NCBI RefSeq assembly: GCF_949628265.1
Contig: NC_088787.1
Location: forward strand, 6,500,501-6,564,500
Reading direction: 5' to 3'
DNA: 64,000 nucleotides
Origin: Cloeon dipterum
Taxonomy: Eukaryota; Arthropoda; Insecta; Ephemeroptera; Baetidae
The notes below the pieces were generated by a model, which ran no database searches, had not been told where the DNA came from, and saw only the letters and a list, made by a program, of their open reading frames with translations. Positions 57,791 through 64,000 of the stretch are shown piece by piece (position 1 is the first letter of the stretch; every line of letters begins with the position of its first letter). The position numbers and the translations under genes were made by a program.

Positions 57791-57950
57791 CTCTATGCAC
57801 CCCAAATATCTCCGCCAATCAGAGAGGAGCGCGCGATTTCCCGCCAATATCCGTGAATTCACAGCAGCACTCGTGCATGCTGCATGCATTACGCACAAAA
57901 GTGCAACATAAACGGCGGAAAACATTCAAAATTCGCAAAATTCAGGCAAG

Positions 57951-59844
57951 ATGATGGACCGCTGGTTTGAGGAACCTCGCGAGGCCAACTTGACGGTGTT
58001 TTTCGAGGACATCCGGAACGGACTGTTGGCCATGGACGCCTGGAAGAAGGTAGTTCTGCAGAGAATTTTTCAGTGTTTATGTAGATGCACTTCTGTAGCG
58101 CATTGCCTCGATGGAGAAGGAGCTGCAAGACCTGCAGAAAGCCAAGGAGGAGGCGGAGAAAACCACTGCGGAGGCTCTGGAAACTGAACGGGCGCAACGG
58201 GACACGGTCCTCAAGTTGACCGGAGACTTCGAAAAGCTGCAAATGTCTCTCCAAACCACAATTAATATCAAAGGTGAAAGAATTAATATGCATTAAAGGA
58301 TTGGTTATGTGTACTGATAATTTTTTATGCAGCCATGAATGTCAAGTTGAATGAAAAAGTCAGAGAGAGTGAAAAGCTGATCAAGGATTTAAAAAAGGTA
58401 GGATTTTTTTTATGAATTTTTAAGACCGAAGGGTGTGTTTTTAAATCTGAATCAAGCAAAACAGTCGATATTTTAATAAAAAGGCTTCTGGCTACAATCT
58501 TTCTCAAATAATTAAATTCTTAAAAATAATTTTTTAATATATTGTGGAGAGGAAAAAATGCACTTTTTCAACATATCTCATCCAGTCTTTTCTAAATTTT
58601 GGGTTTCTTGAATTCCTCCAAATGGAAAACGGATTAAAGCATGAAATAAATTTTTAACACAGCCACAACATTGGCTAAATTTCCCAAAAGTTCTAAATAT
58701 TTATTTTTTCTATGTAAAATCATTATTAGAAGCTGGAAAATGAGCGAGAGGAGAACAAAAGGGTGATGCAGAAGACTTGCACCGAAATCGCCAACCAGGC
58801 GAACAAGCAGCTTTTGGCATCAGAGGCACAGGGTAATTATTTCGATTTAATTTTAATTTATAAAAGAAATAATGTTGAAAATCTCGCAGCTGAGCACCTC
58901 AAAGAGCAACTGAGCCACACGCAGGAGCAACTGAGGAAGACCACATCCGAGTACCAGACCAAACTGCGCAATGCGGATCTGGCTAGAAAGGAGGATTTGC
59001 GCCAGATGGTTTATGATGTGCGCTTTTAAATTAATTTAACTGATAATTAAAAGGTTTATATTTGGACAGCACCAAGAAAAGATCAACGATCTGCAGGCCG
59101 AGCTCAACTCGACCAGAGACCACTGCCGAGAGCTGCAGGAGAAGCTCAGAACTGATGCTTTGAACTTCCAAAAGGTATTTCCTTCGACTGGGTTTTTGGT
59201 ATTAAAAAAAACTAGAATATTTTTTATGTGCCTGAAACCGGCAAAAAATACTAAAATCCCTGGTACCAAAAGTCATATGAAGAGCTCCTTGCTTTGCAAT
59301 TTAATTTGTTTTGTTTTAAAATTAGGAGCAAGAAACAAAAATTCATCTTCTTTTTAAAGGATTTGTTACAAATTAACTGACTAACTGATAAGAAATTCAC
59401 AGAGTGACAAATGTTCTTTTTTTAATTTACTGCCTCTTTAAAAAATAACATAATACTTCATCCTGGTCCCGGGAAAATTGCGTAACTTTCATTAACCAAA
59501 CGCGAATTTCCTTGTTGCAAGAAAAGGTCAACAATCAATTTGACAATGAAAATTTAGGTGTTTGTTGAACGTTGCGCAATTTTGCCGGGACCACGACGAC
59601 TTGTAACCATATAATACCCATCTATTTTTTACAGAAAATCAAAGAGGCGGAGAAGTCTGCCAACACCAATCCATTCACGAGAGCCCCTGTCGCTCGAAGG
59701 GCGAAACCGATGGGTCGGCCCCAGCTAGACTTCGTCAACGGCACGCCACCTGAGGCAGAACAAGCTCCTCCGCCTGAGCAGAGGGCACCGGTGAAAAAGA
59801 GGAAGCTGTTTGTCCCTTCCGACCTTGACGACGATTTCTTGTAA
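57951..59844 (+). CDS. Coiled-coil protein of unknown function
   Basis: Seven exons: 57951-58049, 58099-58273, 58333-58397, 58730-58832, 58890-59008, 59070-59174, 59635-59844. All phases agree, giving 291 residues. Starts MMDRWFEEPREANLTVFFED. The middle (about 34-222) is an uninterrupted heptad-rich helix: MEKELQDLQKAKEEAEKT, KLENEREENKRVMQ, AEHLKEQLSHTQEQLRKT, INDLQAELNSTRDHC. The C-terminal 69 residues are Pro-rich and basic, ending KKRKLFVPSDLDDDFL, with KKRK as a possible nuclear signal. I do not recognise the family. A chromosome- or cytoskeleton-associated coiled-coil is possible, without evidence. It converges on Sec20 with 97 bp between stop codons. The last intron carries a MITE. 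Confidence 0.85.
59457..59599. mobile_element. Short MITE family M6, copy 2 (coiled-coil gene intron 6)
   Basis: Matches 51748-51890 across about 143 bp (GCGTAACTTTCA, CCAAACGCGAATTTCCTT and GTGTTTGTTGAAC shared), with inverted ends. Confidence 0.8.
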
Positions 59845-59941
59845 AAAAAAGAAACGATTAATTTGTAATTTGAACTGAAGCATCAAATGCAATGTATTGT
59901 TTTCTTGTATAAAATCTCACAGAGGCGCAGTAACAATTATT

Positions 59942-61020
59942 TTAAAACAACCGTTTTTTGATTATGTACAAAACACAGGCCATGAAAAAGGCGAACGCAA
60001 AGAAAACGATCACTTTGTCCGTCAACTCGCGGCGTCCGTACTTGGCCAGCAGTTTTCCCGACTGGTTGATAACGCCGCCCATGCTTTTAAACTCCTCCTG
60101 CGTCGAGTGCAGGGTGTAAGACGAATTTGCTGCAAAATTTTAGAAAATATCACACTCTGTAAATGGTAAAAAGATTGGAAATACTACCTAAATTCTCGAG
60201 AGTGTCTGCACTTCTTTGGTTCGTCTCAGCCAGGTGTCTGCTGATGGAGAGGAGGTGGTCCGTGACGTTGGCCGACGCGTTCGCCATGCTCTGCTTATCC
60301 TTATTCAGTCTAAAAATTTTGAAAAATTCTAAATATAAAATTTAGGCATTAATTATCATGTTAATTTACAGGTATTTACCGAAAATATTGGATTTATGAA
60401 CGAATAAAATTAAATAATTTAGAGCAAATTTAAGGTTTTGAAATAAGTTCCAGATCAATTTTAGACTTTGATAAGCAGGTTTGGACGGTTTAATTAAATA
60501 ATTGGGCCAATAAATCACCTTTTCCTGGCGCTCATTGGCTCCTTATCACTTGAAAACAGCTGCTCTTGGTTGGTTTTGTCTATAACATGCTGGCACGCCA
60601 CGGTAGCATTTCTGAAGGCCGTCTGCGAGCTGTAGAATTTGATATTTATATATCCCCACATTCTAAAATCACTTAATCAAACCTAGTGAGCATCTGCCGA
60701 TGGCTTTTACTCTCCTCCAAGAGCTGCAGTCGGTCCTTCTCGACGTCCAGCTCGTCGGCCAGCCCTTCCAGCTCCTGAATGTGCTTTCGAAGGGCGGCTA
60801 TTCTCGTCCGCACCTCCAAGCTGATGGCGTCCAGCGTCTCCTGAGGGCCGGCGCATGACTGCAGCTCCTGCAAAATAGGACACGTTACGTCGAGGCACTC
60901 AAGTGTAAAATTAGGCCAAACCTGAATCAGGGCTTGCACCTGCAAACTCTGGTTGATGATTTCCTGCCGAGTGACGTCTGCGAACAGACTGACATTCTCC
61001 CTGTTTTGCAGCCGGTGCAT
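59942..61020 (-). CDS. Sec20: Vesicle transport SNARE SEC20 (BNIP1)
   Basis: Exons 61020-60922, 60867-60683, 60629-60519, 60309-60188, 60129-59942, in phase, giving 234 residues (human BNIP1 is 228). It is the Qb-type SNARE of the ER syntaxin-18 complex for Golgi-to-ER retrograde fusion. The N-terminal helical part has QSLQVQALIQ and ELQSCAGPQETLDAI. The SNARE motif includes QSMANASANVTDHLLSISRH and TLHSTQEEFKSMGGVINQSG. The tail KLLAKYGRRELTDKVIVFFA then FAFFMACVLYIIKKRLF is a C-terminal membrane anchor almost matching BNIP1 (KYNRRELTDKLLIFLALALF). The start is taken at MHRLQNREN. An upstream noncoding exon is likely because a good CAG acceptor lies at 61044. Confidence 0.93.
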
Positions 61021-61044
61021 CTCTCGTTGGATTAAATTCGTCAC

Positions 61045-61600
61045 TGAAAATGTTTTTTGTAGCTCTGCTGTCTAGGAAAGAATTATGTATTGGCGAGAGC
61101 TGGAATTAAGAGAACTGGGCGCAGCTGTGCAGTGCAGGCGAATAAAAATGACAACAAACAAGAAGCAGGGTTGCCAACATAATTGTCGATCTCAAGAATT
61201 TTTAAATATTTTCGTGTTGGCCTCTCCCTGAGTAGGGTTTTTATTTTTTAATTATATTTTAAATAAAATTTGCTGAAAACAATTTAAGGTCTCTTCTTAT
61301 CCAAGATTTCGAAGCATTTATAATAAAAAAAATGTGGTAAGGGTGGTAGCCATTACATTACACCTTGCGAATGCGTACTTTTTTGTGGCTTATGAGACTC
61401 GCGAGTTTGTTTTGTTTTTAAAGCGTGCTGCAGCCTTGCTCTCACTGGAGCTCTCTCCATCGCCATCGCCATTGTTTATAATAAGAACTCCGCAGCAGCT
61501 GCTGGCACCAGGATAATCTTTGTTTCGCGTTTGTGACACTCGTCTGCCGAGCCCGTTCGACAGACGACCGACTGTCGGCATTCGATCGAGTTTCCGCACT
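61045..61600. other. Region between Sec20 and the GPATCH2-like gene
   Basis: Divergent gene pair, so it probably holds both promoters. A GC-richer part at 61420-61600 lies just before the plus-strand gene. No other gene seen. Confidence 0.4.
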
Positions 61601-61680
61601 TGCCCGAAATCCTGAACTGCGACTCAGTTTCCCCTGGTGTGAAATATGTGACTAAGGCTCTGGGCGAGCTCAACCAGAGA

Positions 61681-62367
61681 ATGGACGGTATGGTGCATGA
61701 CCTGTCGACCGCCCTCGAGGAATCCTCCGTGACCCGCAGGCAGAGGAACATGGGCAGACGCCGTGCCAGATCCACGGGAAACCTCCGTAAGTGTGAATTT
61801 ATTATTTATCCTGTGCTGTTTGAAATAATTTATGATTTGTGACGACAGCCTTGGTATACGGGGAGCAGAGCGAACAGTCCAGCAGCAGCTTGGAGGAAAC
61901 CTTTCGCTCCAAGGGCGTGTCCAGCTTTCATCAGGTAATTAAATTTAAGATAGCATCAATACTGATCAAAATGGGGGCGCCACTGGAGCGACCGCCGCTG
62001 CTTCTTAAAATTGTTAATTCTTGGGAGTACATAATTTTTATCTCCCACTGCTCATTAGGAGGTAAAAAAATTATACAGGATTTTTGTTTTTGTCCACAAA
62101 AATATTATTGTTTTGAACCTTTATCTCCTCTAAAAAATATATTGTTTTGGAAAACAACAAGAAGTCAATCCTTGTATTTATATTTCAGAGTGATTCCGAT
62201 GAGGGCAGTCCGCCGCCCCAGACAAGCCAAAGAGCCACTACGTTCCACCGTCCAGCAATTGCCCTGAAAACGCGCCGCATGGCCGGCGGGCCAAGCAGAC
62301 ATGTCAACTGCATCGAGTCCGATTCTGTCAACGAGAACTTCTCGCCAATCAGACCGACAACGCGAAG
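61681..62367 (+). CDS. GPATCH2-like protein, 5' part
   Basis: Exons 61681-61786, 61849-61934, 62189-62367, phases agree. The start MDGMVHDLSTALEESSVTRR parallels GPATCH2 (MEELVHDLVSALEESS). It continues with an Arg-rich NMGRRRARS, then SEQSSSSLEETF, SDSDEGSPPP and RHVNCIESDSVNEN, in the same order as GPATCH2 blocks. GPATCH2 is a nuclear protein whose C-terminal G-patch stimulates an RNA helicase. That domain is not in the window. The third exon ends at a donor-like AAG|GTAGAG, otherwise a TAG stop follows at 62369 and leaves about 124 residues. An upstream ATG-less frame continues before 61681 and is treated as 5' UTR. Confidence 0.65.
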
Positions 62368-62847
62368 GTAGAGGATTAATTCTTCCTATTTATTTGTGCA
62401 TGCTCTTTGACATTGGGACAAGGTGAAATTTCATCGCTTTAAAGCGTAATTTTCAACCAGAAGAGCCGAAAATTTTGGTCTACATTCAACCGGAATTATT
62501 GAACTTAAAATTCTAGCAGTATTTTTAGGGCTGTTAGTTGAGTATGAAAAAAATCTGTCCGTGGAACATCAGCTAATAATTATTTGTGCTGTGAATGATA
62601 TTAAATTTAAGTTCCTCCTTAAATTGGTCAGCCAAAAGACAGAAATTTAACTGAGACATCAAAGAGGATTGATTGAATTCAGCTTTAAATAAATTAAACG
62701 AGTATTTTTTAAATTAATAACCAGTGTTAAAATTTGAGGGTCTAAGAAAAAGCAACGGAAAATCCAAGAACAAAACAATCGTTTTGAATAGATCATGCAT
62801 CATTTATTTATTATGTATTTGAGAAGAAGGATTGCGAAAACACAATT
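62368..62847. other. AT-rich gap after the GPATCH2-like exon
   Basis: No gene or repeat recognised. It may be an intron of the GPATCH2-like gene or its 3' end. Confidence 0.4.
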
Positions 62848-63638
62848 CTACATTATAATATTTTGATAAAACTGTACCGTTCGTAAAAGATGGTCAGCGT
62901 TGAGCAACCTCGCTATTTGTCCTTCATACTTGCGGTAGCCCAGTGGACAAATAGAAGTCCCATTCCGCGTCACCAGCATGTTGATAATTTTCCTAACTAA
63001 GGAAGAGGACATGACGTGAACGTTGGCTAACTTGGGCAGGTGTTCGGAGCATTCTAGAAGCAGTTCGCTGATGGCACGGAAATAGTTGATATCTGATACA
63101 CCGGGCTGCCTAATTTCGCAATGAATGATCAAGGTGTGCAGCTCCCTCAGCAGTTCAGGGTTTGTCCTGACCGATTGAGACAGTTCATTCAGGTCCTGGT
63201 GGCTGTAACTTCCTCGCAGGGTGACCACTTCGAGGTTGGGTGGCGACAAAATATTGGACAGAGTCATTCCATCGCTAAATAAAATACATATAAAATTATG
63301 GCATGAAAATGCGGAATCCATTACCCTTGTTGGTTCCATAAATCCATTTCCGTCATCTGAGGGGAAGAGAGGATTGTCTGTCGAGCGTCTCGCATGATCA
63401 CACGGCTCAGTGTCAGTGTCTCCAGTTCTGTACATGGAGTAAAAATCTGCCCGAAAGATATTACCGGGGGAGTTGATCCTTTGCCGGTCAAATGCAAGGA
63501 CTTCAAGTTGGACCCGTACTCATCCAAGAATTGGTCTAGGATGTTGGCAAACGACGCGGCCTCGAGGCTTAGACACCTAATGTTACGGAAGTCGAGCAGA
63601 CTTCTCCAGCTTTCCTCATTATCACTTATCCATTTAAT
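62848..63638 (-). CDS. LRR-like protein, 3' part (5' end outside window)
   Basis: Exons 63638-63325 and 63274-62848, in phase (a GG plus C codon at the junction), with stop at 62848. Leucine-rich segments recur about every 25-30 residues: NIRCLSLEAASFANILDQFL, NLKSLHLTG, ELETLTLSRV, QMTEMDLWNQ, NLEVVTLRGS, ELHTLIIHCE and KLANVHVMSS. This is the irregular LRR pattern common in F-box-type proteins. No F-box is visible in this part. The upstream exon lies beyond 63638. At least 246 residues are present. It is antisense to, and perhaps nested in, the GPATCH2-like gene. Specific function unknown. Confidence 0.7.
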
Positions 63639-63734
63639 CTGTAAGGAATACAATTTGTTGGATTAGTTTGAAAATATTATTTGTGTTTTTCTACGAAAAG
63701 TTGTCTTGTTAAAGCGGAAATCCAGAATTTACTA

Positions 63735-64000
63735 GTTGTTTGAAGCCGCCAACAGATGGCGCCACCGTGTTCTTTAGTAATAAATTTAATTTTAAAGAAC
63801 TTTCGGTGCAATTTCAGACTCAATCCTGCCACTGTGCATTCTTCACTTAATATGCTTTCTTTTGACGTGATAAAATTCCAAATCGGTCCAGCCACTCGCC
63901 GTGGAAACGTTGGAAAAAATTATAAATTTCAAAAATTATTTTTTCATGATTATACGGCGGTTGACTTAACCGATTTTGGTTTTCAGAATGTAAAAAGAAA
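63735..64000. mobile_element. MITE family M1, copy cut by window end
   Basis: Left arm GCCGCCAACAGATGGCGCCA and the beginning of the mirrored half (GGTTGACTTAACCGATTTTG). It lies in the intron upstream of the LRR-like gene. Confidence 0.85.

Larger units (their letters stand above)
56917..57950. other. Intergenic DNA with duplicated promoter and receptor remnant
   Basis: Holds the duplicated upstream region (57180-57455), a decayed receptor exon (57650-57790) and the short upstream region of the coiled-coil gene. Confidence 0.5.

Noticed and set aside
1..64000. tRNA, rRNA, CRISPR array or bacterial operon features
   Set aside because: Scanned for tRNA arm patterns such as GGTTCRANNCC within cloverleaf spacing and for regular short spacer arrays. 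None was convincing. Tandem repeats found are not spacer-separated.

Overview
The window looks like AT-rich nuclear DNA from an arthropod, most likely an insect. The reasons are spliced genes with short GT-AG introns inside long AT-rich ones, a Stardust/PALS1 MAGUK gene, a tandem pair of Methuselah-like receptor genes, and many small transposon derivatives. The species cannot be fixed from the sequence. All gene models were built by hand from reading frames, splice sites and intron phase. No transcript data or searches were available.

Layout. 1-3623: most of a DNA transposon with terminal inverted repeats of at least 533 bp and an apparently intact two-exon transposase-like gene on the minus strand. 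3624-10678: noncoding, AT-rich, with GC-rich islands and repeats. 10679-45179 (+): the Stardust (sdt) gene, here 14 coding exons plus at least two phase-compatible alternative first exons (20292-20356 and 25186-25241). Its C-terminal half encodes the conserved ECR1/ECR2, L27, PDZ, SH3, HOOK and guanylate-kinase-like regions of the Crumbs-complex scaffold. Its introns hold several MITE families and a TIR-bounded element (28909-32291). Inside that element is a spliced, apparently noncoding locus with a miRNA-like hairpin. 45180 to about 48960 looks like a long sdt 3' UTR.

50228-57790 (-): a tandem duplication with two six-exon Methuselah-like GPCR genes and at least two decayed ectodomain remnants. 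The upstream region was duplicated as well and keeps a CRE-like TGACGTC site in both copies. 57951-59844 (+): a seven-exon coiled-coil protein that I do not recognise. It converges on the Golgi/ER SNARE gene Sec20/BNIP1 (59942-61020, -). 61681-62367 (+): the 5' part of a GPATCH2-like gene, with its G-patch domain outside the window. 62848-63638 (-): the 3' part of a leucine-rich-repeat-like gene that continues off the right edge.

The genes do not form a pathway. sdt acts in epithelial polarity, the GPCRs at the plasma membrane, Sec20 in retrograde vesicle fusion and GPATCH2 in nuclear RNA processing. The points most worth following are the multi-promoter sdt locus with in-frame tandem splice donors, the TIR-bounded element carrying a spliced noncoding gene and hairpin, the probably intact long-TIR transposon, and the GPCR array.
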